Of a stretch of DNA of 21,899 bases, positions 5,914 through 13,666 are shown one piece after another. The stretch lies in assembly GCA_964516605.1 (NCBI GenBank), contig CAZFAA010000023.1, forward strand, positions 1-21,899, in the 5' to 3' direction. The notes under the pieces were generated by a model that searched no databases, was not told the DNA's origin, and saw only the letters and a list, made by a program, of their open reading frames with translations. The stretch comes from GCA-2732805 sp964516605 (lineage in GTDB: Bacteria > Pseudomonadota > Gammaproteobacteria > Coxiellales > Coxiellaceae). The position numbers and the translations under genes were made by a program. The number at the start of each line of letters is the position of its first letter. The first letter of the stretch is position 1.

Positions 5914-8580
5914 ATGGCTGTGTATGCCTCTGATGCTGATTGCGAACAAACTCAAGAATGGTTGGATGCGTTAGCATCTGTTATTGATTATGAGGGCAGT
6001 GAGCGCGCTCAGTTTATTTTGGATCTGCTGAACCAATTCGCCGCAGATAAAGGTCTTCTGTGTGTCAAGGGCACCACCACAGCGTATGTTAATACCATTA
6101 GTGAAGCGCAAGAGCAAAAACTACCTGCTGATGCAGACCTGATGATGCGATTACTCAGTTACATGCGCTGGAATGCGATTGCTTTGGTCATGCGTGCTGG
6201 GCGTAAAAAGAAAAATTTGGGTGGGCATTTGGCTTCATACGGTGCGATCGCTCAGTTGTATGAAGTGGGCTTAAACTACTTTTTTAAAGGGCGTGATGAA
6301 GCGCGTCAGCAGCTTGGTGATGTGGTCGCTTTTCAAGGGCATTCGTGTGAGGGTATTTATGCGCGTGCCTTTCTGGAGGGGCGTATTTCTCAAGAACAGA
6401 TGGAAAATTTCAGGCAAGAAATTTTTACTGATGGTTTATCGTCATACCCACACCCACATTTAATGCCGAATTTTTGGCAAATTCCAACTGTGTCTTTGGG
6501 GTTAGGGCCTTTAATGGCTATCTACCAAGCACAATTTTTAAAATACTTACACAATCGTGGCTTGCAAGATACACAGGGTCGTAAGGTCTGGGCATTTTGT
6601 GGTGATGGCGAAATGAGTGAGGTGGAATCGAAAGGTGCGTTGGCTGTTGCGGGCCACGATCAATTGGATAATCTTATTTTTGTTATTAGCTGTAATATTC
6701 AACGTCTTGATGGTCCGGTATTAGGTAATGCTCAAATTATACAAGAGCTCGAAGGTTTATTTCGTGGTGCCGGTTGGCATGTTATTAAAGTGATTTGGGG
6801 AAGTAATTGGTCACCACTTTTTGCAAAAGACCGCTCTGGAAAATTGTTAGCGCGTATTCAAGAATTAGTTGATGGTGAATGGCAATCTTATACAGTCAAA
6901 GATGGCGCCTACATGCGCGAACATTTCTTTGGTAAATACCCAGAATGTGCTGAGCTTATTGCCGATTACACAGATGAGCAACTGAAGGAGCTAGTTGATG
7001 GCGGCCATGACCCACAAAAAATTTATGCCGCTTATGCGGCAGCCGTAGCGCATCGCGGTCAACCCGTTGTGATTTTAGCTAAAACTATTAAAGGATATGG
7101 GTTGGGACAAGAAGGCGAGGGTTTAAATATCACGCATAATCTTGAGCATATTAGTGAAGAGGGTCTTAAGGCTTTTTGCAAACGCTTTCAATTACCTTTT
7201 ACAGACGCGCAAATTGCGAATCTAGAGTACATGAAACCGCCCGCTGATAGCCCGGAGATGGCTTATTTGCAAGCGCGTCGCAACGACTTAGGCGGCTATT
7301 TGCCACAGCGTATCGTTAAACCTTCTGCATTGCAGGTGCCACCTTTAGAAGCGTTCCAAACTATTTTAGAAGGATCGGGTGAGCGCAGCTATTCGAGTAA
7401 CATGGCGTTTATTCGCACGTTTATGATTTTAGCGCGTGATGAAAAAATAAAAGAACACTTGGTACCAATTGTTGCGGATGAAGCGCGGACTTTAGGTATG
7501 GAAGGGCTCTTTCGCCAATTTGGAATTTATGCACCCCACGGTCAGCAGTATGTTCCTGAAGACAGTCATCAATTGGTTTATTATCGTGAAGATACAAAAG
7601 GTCAATTGCTGCAACAAGGTATTACGGAGGCGGGTGCATTAGCTACATGGATTGCAGCGGGTACATCGTATGCGACCAATGACTTACCGATGATCCCATT
7701 CTATATATATTATGCGATGTTTGGCTATCAACGCGTTGGTGATTTGATTTGGGCAGCCGGTGATGCCAAAGCGCGTGGCTTTTTAATTGGTGGTTTAGCG
7801 GGTCGCACCACGTTGGCGGGAGAAGGTTTGCAGCATCAGGATGCGCACAATGTCTTAATGTTTAGTTTTGTTCCGACATGTAAAGCCTATGATTTGTGTT
7901 TCTCATATGAAATTGCGGTCATCGTTCAGGATGGTTTGCAGCGCATGTATGTTGATCAGGAAGATTGTTTTTATTACTTCACCGTGATGAATGAAAGTTA
8001 TCAGCACCCTGCAATGCCGCAAGGCGCAGCACCCGGTATCATCCGTGGGATGTATGACTTTAAGCGTAGCGACAAAAAAGCGCGTGCACGCGTGCAATTA
8101 TTGGGTTCGGGTGCGATATTGCGTGAAGTGATTAAAGCGGCAAGCATTTTGGAAAATGAGTTTGATGTGGCGGCGGATGTCTGGGGTGTAACAAGCTTTA
8201 ATGAATTGCGACGTGATAAAGATTCGGCTGAACGTTACAACCGTTTGCATCCACAAGCAGCTCCTAAAAAAGCGTTTGTCACCGAATGTCTTGAAAATCG
8301 TGAAGGTCCGGTGATTGCCGCGACTGATTATATGCGTTTGTTTGCAGATCAAATTCGCAGCAGCATTCCTAATTCATACCATGTGCTGGGGACAGATGGT
8401 TTTGGCCGCAGTGATTCACGTGATAATTTACGTGATTTTTTTGAGGTGAATGCTGCGATGATTGTGTATACCGCCTTAAAAGCATTGGCCGATGATCAGG
8501 TCATCTCTGTGGATGAGGTGGTTGCAGCGGCGAAAAAATTAAATATAGATTCGAAGCGCCCTGATCCTTGGACTGTCTAG
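5914..8580 (+). CDS. aceE: Pyruvate dehydrogenase E1 component (homodimeric type)
   Basis: Thiamine-diphosphate enzyme that decarboxylates pyruvate and reductively acetylates the E2 lipoyl group; first enzyme of the cytoplasmic PDH complex. From ATG 5914 (GAAGGGTG site) the protein has 888 residues, the normal length for the gammaproteobacterial alpha2 E1. Upstream in-frame codons from 5872 do not resemble the family and are left out. The protein aligns throughout with E. coli AceE from memory: RWNAI, GGHLASYGAIAQ, FQGHSCEGIYARAFLEGR, SSYPHPHLMP, the ThDP motif GDGE (230-233) ending at N261, FFGKYPE, ADEARTLGMEGLFRQ, GRTTLAGEGLQHQD, and GTDGFGRSDSR near the C terminus. It is followed by aceF and lpd on the same strand. 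It is separated from aceF by 145 nt that carry promoter and terminator-like signals. Confidence 0.98.
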   Translation: MAVYASDADCEQTQEWLDALASVIDYEGSERAQFILDLLNQFAADKGLLCVKGTTTAYVNTISEAQEQKLPADADLMMRLLSYMRWNAIALVMRAGRKKKNLGGHLASYGAIAQLYEVGLNYFFKGRDEARQQLGDVVAFQGHSCEGIYARAFLEGRISQEQMENFRQEIFTDGLSSYPHPHLMPNFWQIPTVSLGLGPLMAIYQAQFLKYLHNRGLQDTQGRKVWAFCGDGEMSEVESKGALAVAGHDQLDNLIFVISCNIQRLDGPVLGNAQIIQELEGLFRGAGWHVIKVIWGSNWSPLFAKDRSGKLLARIQELVDGEWQSYTVKDGAYMREHFFGKYPECAELIADYTDEQLKELVDGGHDPQKIYAAYAAAVAHRGQPVVILAKTIKGYGLGQEGEGLNITHNLEHISEEGLKAFCKRFQLPFTDAQIANLEYMKPPADSPEMAYLQARRNDLGGYLPQRIVKPSALQVPPLEAFQTILEGSGERSYSSNMAFIRTFMILARDEKIKEHLVPIVADEARTLGMEGLFRQFGIYAPHGQQYVPEDSHQLVYYREDTKGQLLQQGITEAGALATWIAAGTSYATNDLPMIPFYIYYAMFGYQRVGDLIWAAGDAKARGFLIGGLAGRTTLAGEGLQHQDAHNVLMFSFVPTCKAYDLCFSYEIAVIVQDGLQRMYVDQEDCFYYFTVMNESYQHPAMPQGAAPGIIRGMYDFKRSDKKARARVQLLGSGAILREVIKAASILENEFDVAADVWGVTSFNELRRDKDSAERYNRLHPQAAPKKAFVTECLENREGPVIAATDYMRLFADQIRSSIPNSYHVLGTDGFGRSDSRDNLRDFFEVNAAMIVYTALKALADDQVISVDEVVAAAKKLNIDSKRPDPWTV

Positions 8581-8617
8581 CCTAACCTTTTGATGACATG
8601 ACATAACGAGAAGGATA

Positions 8618-8645
8618 TTGGCGCCCTAGATACAGTAGGTATAGT
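8618..8645 (+). promoter_or_regulatory. Possible internal promoter for aceF-lpd
   Basis: TTGGCG (8618-8623) and TATAGT (8640-8645) with a 16-nt spacer lie in the aceE-aceF gap. Transcription would begin near 8652, giving a leader of about 75 nt that contains the hairpin at 8686-8712. Confidence 0.45.
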
Positions 8646-8685
8646 TTTTGAGGTAGGGAAGTAGCTAAAAATTCAGGCTAGCACG

Positions 8686-8712
8686 CAATTCCAAATGGAA
8701 TTGTTTTTTTTT
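8686..8712 (+). terminator. Intrinsic terminator or attenuator directly before the aceF ribosome site
   Basis: CAATTCCA (8686-8693) and TGGAATTG (8696-8703) form a perfect 8-bp stem with a 2-nt spacer, which would open to a 4-nt loop. Nine T residues (8704-8712) follow at once. The aceF Shine-Dalgarno GGAGGA begins at 8713, directly after the T run. The stem is AT-rich, so termination may be partial, which would set the aceE:aceF ratio. An alternative pairing of AAAAATTC (8667-8674) with the GAATT of the 3' arm is possible but weak. Confidence 0.65.
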
Positions 8713-8725
8713 GGAGGAAAAATTT

Positions 8726-9997
8726 GTGACAACAATTAAAATTCCGGATATCGGTGGTGAGTCAGCAGAGGTCGTGGAGATTCTGGTTAAGCCGGGTGAT
8801 GTGGTGGCTGCGGATGGCTCGTTGATTACCTTGGAGGGTGATAAATCAACGATGGATGTGCCTGCACCTCGAGCGGGTACTGTTGAAAAGATTCTCGTTA
8901 AAGTTGGCGATACAGTTCACGAAGGCGATGACATGTTGGTGCTGTCAGGCGATGTTGTGGCAGCTTCCCCTGACAATTCTGAAACAGTTAAACCGACAGC
9001 GCCAAACAAAGTGGTTCAAGAGGTGGCTGTTAAAAAAGAACCTGCTATGGTAACTGCTCAGAAAGGCGATGATGATTTTGCATTTGGAACGGATGTGCAC
9101 GCAGGTCCTGCTGTGCGACGTATTGCCACTGAGTTTGGAGTAAATCTACTTAAAATTAAGGGTTCTGGTGAAAAAGGTCGTATTACGAAGGCCGATGTAC
9201 AGCAATTTGTAAAAACACAATTAAAACAAGCGGAACAAGGTGGTGGGTTGGGATTTAATTTCCCTAAGCTTGCAAAAATTGATTTTAATAAATACGGTTC
9301 TACGAGGGTAGAGGCGTTGTCAAAAATTAAACGTATTTCGGGTGCGAATTTACATCGCAATTGGGTTAGCATTCCACACGTCACGCAGTTTGAAGAAGCG
9401 GATATTACTGAGCTCGAAGCATTCCGTCAGGAGCAAAAAGAAATTGCAGGAGCGCAAGGTATTAAGTTGACTCCTTTGGTATTTATCATGAAGGCTGTGG
9501 TTGCTACCTTAAAAGAATTTCCTTTGTTTAATGCATCGCTTGATGAGTCAGGTGAACAGGTGATTTTAAAAGAGTATTACCACATTGGTGTTGCGGTGGA
9601 TACGCCAGAAGGTTTGGTGGTTCCTGTGATACGTGATGTCGATCGAAAAGGAATTTATGATTTAGCAAAAGAATTGGCTCAGGTTAGTTTGCAGGCACGT
9701 GATAAAGGGTTGACGATGGCGCAAATGCAGGGTGGTTGCTTTACCATTTCAAGTTTAGGTGGAATTGGAGGTACTGCTTTTACACCTATTATTAACGCAC
9801 CGGAGGTGGCGATTTTGGGTGTGTCACGCAGTCAAATGAAACCGACGTATGTGACAGTGGAGCATAAATTTGTGCCGCGTTTAATGTTGCCCTTATCGTT
9901 GTCGTATGATCATCGAGTTATTGATGGTGCGCAGGGTGCGCGATTTATTGTGTCTTTAGCGAATCGCTTAAAGGATATTCGTAAAATATTATTGTAG
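8726..9997 (+). CDS. aceF: Dihydrolipoyllysine acetyltransferase, PDH E2 component
   Basis: E2 core of pyruvate dehydrogenase; moves the acetyl group from lipoate to CoA. The start is GTG at 8726, 7 nt after GGAGGA, and gives 423 residues. Domain order: one lipoyl domain (about 1-76) with lipoylated K40 in GDKST; a linker rich in Val, Lys and Ala; the E1/E3-binding domain (about 124-162, GPAVRRIATEFGV and GRITKADV); a short linker; and the catalytic domain with HRNWVSIPHVTQFEEADITELE, and H396/D400 in the DHRVIDG motif. E. coli AceF carries three lipoyl domains and is about 630 residues; this single-domain form is found in many other bacteria. An in-frame TTG at 8711 overlaps the Shine-Dalgarno and is rejected as the start. 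lpd follows after 9 nt. Confidence 0.97.
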   Translation: MTTIKIPDIGGESAEVVEILVKPGDVVAADGSLITLEGDKSTMDVPAPRAGTVEKILVKVGDTVHEGDDMLVLSGDVVAASPDNSETVKPTAPNKVVQEVAVKKEPAMVTAQKGDDDFAFGTDVHAGPAVRRIATEFGVNLLKIKGSGEKGRITKADVQQFVKTQLKQAEQGGGLGFNFPKLAKIDFNKYGSTRVEALSKIKRISGANLHRNWVSIPHVTQFEEADITELEAFRQEQKEIAGAQGIKLTPLVFIMKAVVATLKEFPLFNASLDESGEQVILKEYYHIGVAVDTPEGLVVPVIRDVDRKGIYDLAKELAQVSLQARDKGLTMAQMQGGCFTISSLGGIGGTAFTPIINAPEVAILGVSRSQMKPTYVTVEHKFVPRLMLPLSLSYDHRVIDGAQGARFIVSLANRLKDIRKILL

Positions 9998-10006
9998 GAG
10001 AGTACC

Positions 10007-11431
10007 ATGTCAACAATTGAAACAGAAGTTGTGGTGTTAGGCAGCGGCCCTGGCGGTTATTCTGCGGCGTTTCGTGCGGCAGATTTAGGTAAAAAAGTAA
10101 TATTGATTGAGCATCACGAACAGATTGGTGGTGTGTGTTTGAATGTAGGTTGTATTCCTTCAAAAGCGTTATTGCATATTGCCAAAGTGATTGATGAGGT
10201 TGCAGACACGCAGGGTCATGGCGTCACGTTTGGTAAGCCAACTTTGGATATCGCTCAGATTCGTGATTATAAAAACGGCATCATTAAAAAATTAACTGGT
10301 GGTCTGAAAATGATGGCCAAGCAACGTCAAGTAGATGTGGTGATGGGTTATGGAAAATTTATCAGCCCGCATGAGATTGCTGTGGAGCATAATAATGGTG
10401 AGATTACGACTGTTGCCTTCCAGCAATGTATTATCGCTGTTGGGTCATTGCCTGTGAAATTACCGTTTTTACCGGATGATCCACGCATTATGGATTCAAC
10501 GAGCGCGTTGGAATTGGAAGATGTAAATTGCAAGCTGCTGGTATTGGGTGGGGGTATTATTGGTCTTGAAATGGCAACGGTTTATCATGCATTGGGTGCG
10601 CATATCAGCATCGTTGAAATGATGGATCAGTTGATTGCGGGCGCTGATAAAGATGTGGTCGCACCACTGCAAAAACGCATTAGTAAACGTTACGATGCGA
10701 TTATGTTGCAAACTAAAGTGACGAAAGTGGAGGCGAAGTCTGATGGGTTATGGGTAACCTTTGAAGGGGCCCAAGCACCTGCCGAAAATCCGCAACGTTT
10801 TGATCGTATTTTATCGGCAGTGGGGCGTGCGCCCAATGGTAAAAAAATTGATGCTGATAAGGCTGGGGTTAACGTCGATGAACGTGGTTTTATTGCAGTA
10901 GACAATCAGTTGCGTACGAATGTAGCGCATATTTATGCGATTGGTGATGTCGTAGGGCAACCGATGCTTGCGCACAAAGCCTCCGCTGAAGCACATATTG
11001 CTGCCGAAGTGGTTGCAGGCAAAAAACATGTATTTGATCCAAAATGTATTCCTTCGGTAGCGTATACGGACCCTGAAATTGCATGGGTAGGTGTGACAGA
11101 GAATCAAGCGAAAAAAGACGGCATTGAATATGATAAAGGCGTATTTCCTTGGGTGGCATCAGGTCGTGCTTTAGCGATGGATCGCACAGATGGTTTGACC
11201 AAACTGATTGTCAATAAACAGGGTACGATCATTGGTGGTGCCATCACAGGTATCAATGCAGGTGAGTTGATTGGTGAGTTAGCATTAGCAATTGAAATGG
11301 GGTGCGATGCTGAAGATGTTGCATTAACCATTCATCCTCACCCAACCTTATCTGAATCCATCAAGATGGCCGCTGAGTTGTATGAAGGGACGATTACAGA
11401 TTTGATTGCGCCGAAGAAGCGGGAAGGTTAA
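10007..11431 (+). CDS. lpd: Dihydrolipoamide dehydrogenase (E3)
   Basis: Flavoprotein that reoxidises dihydrolipoamide with NAD+; shared by the pyruvate and often the 2-oxoglutarate dehydrogenase complexes. The protein has 474 residues, the usual size. Visible parts: FAD-binding GSGPGGYSA (12-20), redox-active C44/C49 in GGVCLNVGCIPSK, an NAD-binding LVLGGGIIGLEMA in the middle, the second FAD contact YAIGDVVGQPMLAHKA, and the C-terminal interface with catalytic H445 and E450 (HPHPTLSE). The ATG has AGGAG 6 nt upstream and lies 9 nt after aceF, so the two are surely cotranscribed. Its stop codon overlaps that of the convergent comF gene within TTAA (11428-11431), leaving no room for a terminator hairpin between them. 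Confidence 0.98.
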   Translation: MSTIETEVVVLGSGPGGYSAAFRAADLGKKVILIEHHEQIGGVCLNVGCIPSKALLHIAKVIDEVADTQGHGVTFGKPTLDIAQIRDYKNGIIKKLTGGLKMMAKQRQVDVVMGYGKFISPHEIAVEHNNGEITTVAFQQCIIAVGSLPVKLPFLPDDPRIMDSTSALELEDVNCKLLVLGGGIIGLEMATVYHALGAHISIVEMMDQLIAGADKDVVAPLQKRISKRYDAIMLQTKVTKVEAKSDGLWVTFEGAQAPAENPQRFDRILSAVGRAPNGKKIDADKAGVNVDERGFIAVDNQLRTNVAHIYAIGDVVGQPMLAHKASAEAHIAAEVVAGKKHVFDPKCIPSVAYTDPEIAWVGVTENQAKKDGIEYDKGVFPWVASGRALAMDRTDGLTKLIVNKQGTIIGGAITGINAGELIGELALAIEMGCDAEDVALTIHPHPTLSESIKMAAELYEGTITDLIAPKKREG

Positions 11432-12060
11432 GCTTTAGCCACGCACCAAATATCGATTTGTGCAATAGCCGTTTGTTCCAGGACTTTCACACATTCGCTA
11501 ATTGTCCCGCCTGTTGTGATCACATCATCGAATAATATGATGTGATCACGGCAAATACCGCGCTTTAATGCGAAGGCATTTTTAATATTATCTCGACGTA
11601 ACGCCGCGCTTAATTGTGCTTGTGGCTCGGTTGCTTTTTGGCGACACAGGCTGCGTGTATCTATTTTAAGATGATTTTTTTTAGCAATGATCTTTGCAAT
11701 TTCAAGTGCTTGATTAAACCCACGCTCTTGCAAGCGTTTTTTGTGCAGTGGTACGGGCATAATATATTTTGGAAAATATTTTTGATAATGTTGTTGCATG
11801 CGCTGTTGTACGAGGTTGCCAAGCAATTTACTGTAAGACAGCTTATGCCTGAATTTTAAGTCTGTGATCAGTGTTTTAATATGACCTGAATAATGAAATC
11901 CTGCGTGACACACTAATTTTTTTTTGCGAAATACAAGTTCTTGATATATGGGTAGTTCGTCTAAGCAGTGTGAGCATAATAGCGCATCGACGTTGATTAA
12001 GTGTTTGCACAGGCTGCAGTGTCGCGGGAAAAAATAATGAAACATGTCATATGAAAACAT
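11428..12060 (-). CDS. comF: ComF family protein (zinc-finger phosphoribosyltransferase-like)
   Basis: A 210-residue protein with an N-terminal zinc-ribbon (C15-x2-C18, C29-x2-C32) and a C-terminal phosphoribosyltransferase fold with the PRPP-loop ILFDDVITTGGT (D178, D179). The middle shows LKFRHK and VPLHKKRLQERGFNQA, both typical of ComF/GntX. In naturally competent bacteria ComF acts in the cytoplasm in uptake and handling of single-stranded DNA; in E. coli the relative is GntX/YhgH. Together with the FimT-like pseudopilin at the start of the window it is a second competence-type gene, though the two are not in one operon. The start at 12060 has no clear ribosome site; ATG at 12045 is an alternative. 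It overlaps lpd by 4 nt tail to tail. Confidence 0.85.
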   Translation of the reverse strand: MFSYDMFHYFFPRHCSLCKHLINVDALLCSHCLDELPIYQELVFRKKKLVCHAGFHYSGHIKTLITDLKFRHKLSYSKLLGNLVQQRMQQHYQKYFPKYIMPVPLHKKRLQERGFNQALEIAKIIAKKNHLKIDTRSLCRQKATEPQAQLSAALRRDNIKNAFALKRGICRDHIILFDDVITTGGTISECVKVLEQTAIAQIDIWCVAKA

Positions 12061-12111
12061 GCTTTTTTGTGTGTTGCTATACGGAGATTAAAAATCGGCA
12101 GCAATTCTCGA

Positions 12112-12687
12112 TTAATTATCATAGAAACGTTTTTTCTTCTTCGTGAAATTCGGCTGCATGCGTTCAAAGATGCCATCACGGCAAACCCACCAATGAAATA
12201 AAGCCCCCAGAATGTGTAAGCAAATCACTGCAATGAAAAGCCATACTGCATAACTGTGAATGATATTGGCAATGTGAGCGATCGTAGGGTTTGGGCTGAC
12301 TCCAGGCATCGGTAAAACAATAAGCCACCAAAAATTAGGTGCGTGTCCGGCTGCGGTGGTCATGATCCAGCCCGTGAGTGTCTGCACAAACAGTAAGATG
12401 TAGAGGAGGCTGTGTGTCCAGTTAGCCAATTTGGCGCGCCAAATGGGTGTGTCGGCAGGATATTGTGGACGCTTATTCATAAGACGCCACAGGTACATTA
12501 AGATGGTTAAGAAGAGAATGGTCAGCCCACAGGATTTGTGTAAGGCATACCATAATGGGGCTGTAGCACTGCTCGCTGATCCCATTAAAAACCCCAGGGG
12601 AATCATGAAAATAACGAGCAGGGCGATCACCCAATGCAAAAATTTAGTGACTGATCCGAAGGTGGTTGCTGTATTGGTAAGTGCCAT
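12112..12687 (-). CDS. Cytochrome b561
   Basis: A 191-residue four-helix membrane haem protein; family members pass electrons from quinol or to superoxide at the inner membrane. Starting from the ATG at 12687, candidate haem ligands are H18 (FLHWV), H50 (ALHKSCG), H144 (IIHSYAVW) and H158 (CLHILGALFHWW). These sit in or near hydrophobic helices, and a CRDGIFERM tail is typical of bacterial b561. An upstream in-frame ATG at 12720 adds 11 residues without family resemblance. The chosen start has AGGA about 12 nt before it, so both are weakly supported. It lies 51 nt upstream of comF on the same strand and is divergent from the BioC-like gene. Exact electron partner is unknown. Confidence 0.85.
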   Translation of the reverse strand: MALTNTATTFGSVTKFLHWVIALLVIFMIPLGFLMGSASSATAPLWYALHKSCGLTILFLTILMYLWRLMNKRPQYPADTPIWRAKLANWTHSLLYILLFVQTLTGWIMTTAAGHAPNFWWLIVLPMPGVSPNPTIAHIANIIHSYAVWLFIAVICLHILGALFHWWVCRDGIFERMQPNFTKKKKRFYDN

Positions 12688-12735
12688 GAGGTTGTGATTC
12701 CTATTCGTCCTGAAAGTCATTATTATGTCACACGT

Positions 12736-13599
12736 ATGAATAACGATCTAGACAGTTTGCAAATCCGAAAACACTTGCGCAGAGCAGAGCGCACTTATGC
12801 AGATTATGCGATCATTCAGCGCGAAATCACAACGCGTGTGTTGTCGCGGTTGCAGTATATTAAGCACACGCCACAACGCATTTTGGATTTAAGTCTGCAT
12901 ACTTGTGACAGCGAAGTGCTGTTGCGTAAAGCCTTTGCACGCGCCAGTTATATTAATACCGCGCCGATTTTAACAAGTTTACAGGCAGCAAAACGCCTGT
13001 TTCGAAAGCCAAAGTCAGTGTGCACGCCTTTAGATCGACTGCCTTTTTCAGATAACAGTGTTGATTTTGTTTTCATGAGCCTGCGTCTTATGTGGACCCA
13101 AGATTGGCCGCTGTTGTTGCGCGAGTGTTATCGCGTGTTACAACCACAAGGCATGTTGCTATTTACCACGTTAGGCCCTGATACCCTGCAAGAGCTGCGT
13201 GCTGCGTTTGCAGCCGTGGATGATAGGTCGCATGTGCATTCTTTTGTAGACATGCATGATATAGGCGATGCACTTGTGCACAGCGGTTTTGAAAATCCAG
13301 TGATGGACAGTGAGCGCGTGCAAATGCATTACGCATCCTTATCACAGTTAACCACTGACTTAAAAAAAACGGGCGCGAACAATAGCCTTGCTTCACGCTC
13401 GCGTTCACTGATGACACCACGGCAATGGCAGCGTGTGCAAGAGCACTACCCAAAATTAGCAACAGCAGAGTTGTGTGCGACATTTGAATTTGTGTATGGT
13501 CACGCATGGGTGGGTGAACACAAGCGTTATGCCGTGGATCCTGCCACACAGGATATCTTGATTCCTGTATCACAATTGCGCTCATCAAAAAAGTTGTAG
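12736..13599 (+). CDS. BioC-family methyltransferase with degenerate SAM-binding motif
   Basis: From ATG 12736 the protein has 287 residues. The C-terminal two thirds match BioC well: LPFSDNSVDFVFMSLRLMW, ECYRVLQPQGMLLFTTLGPDTLQELRAAF, FVDMHDIGDALVHSGFENPVMDSE, DLKKTGANN and FEFVYGHAW. BioC methylates malonyl-ACP/CoA with SAM to start pimelate synthesis for biotin. Here motif I, normally DLGCGTG, reads DLSLHTC (51-57), and the acidic ribose-binding position of motif II (GLDIAP in BioC) reads YINTAP (72-77). Both changes should harm SAM binding. The protein may be a non-catalytic or reassigned BioC paralogue rather than a working enzyme, so no symbol is given. No other biotin gene is visible. 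The upstream in-frame start at 12694 would overlap the divergent cytochrome gene; neither start has a good ribosome site. Confidence 0.8.
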   Translation: MNNDLDSLQIRKHLRRAERTYADYAIIQREITTRVLSRLQYIKHTPQRILDLSLHTCDSEVLLRKAFARASYINTAPILTSLQAAKRLFRKPKSVCTPLDRLPFSDNSVDFVFMSLRLMWTQDWPLLLRECYRVLQPQGMLLFTTLGPDTLQELRAAFAAVDDRSHVHSFVDMHDIGDALVHSGFENPVMDSERVQMHYASLSQLTTDLKKTGANNSLASRSRSLMTPRQWQRVQEHYPKLATAELCATFEFVYGHAWVGEHKRYAVDPATQDILIPVSQLRSSKKL

Positions 13600-13621
13600 C
13601 CTTATTTTTAAAGGGTATGCT
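13594..13621 (+). promoter_or_regulatory. Possible promoter of the unrecognised gene at 13667
   Basis: TTGTAG (13594-13599, overlapping the preceding stop codon) and TATGCT (13616-13621) are 16 nt apart. An overlapping extended -10 reading, TGC plus TAGACT (13621-13626), is equally possible. Confidence 0.35.
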
Positions 13622-13666
13622 AGACTCTCGTGGAATTTTAGTTTGTTAATGATTGGAGAGGTGATG

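Noticed and set aside
8711..8725. TTG start of aceF giving five extra residues (MEEKF)
   Set aside because: These codons are the Shine-Dalgarno itself (GGAGGA); the GTG at 8726 gives the normal lipoyl-domain start.
13163..13588. Minus-strand 141-codon frame opposite the BioC-like gene
   Set aside because: The plus-strand protein has clear family motifs over the same bases; the minus frame shows none.
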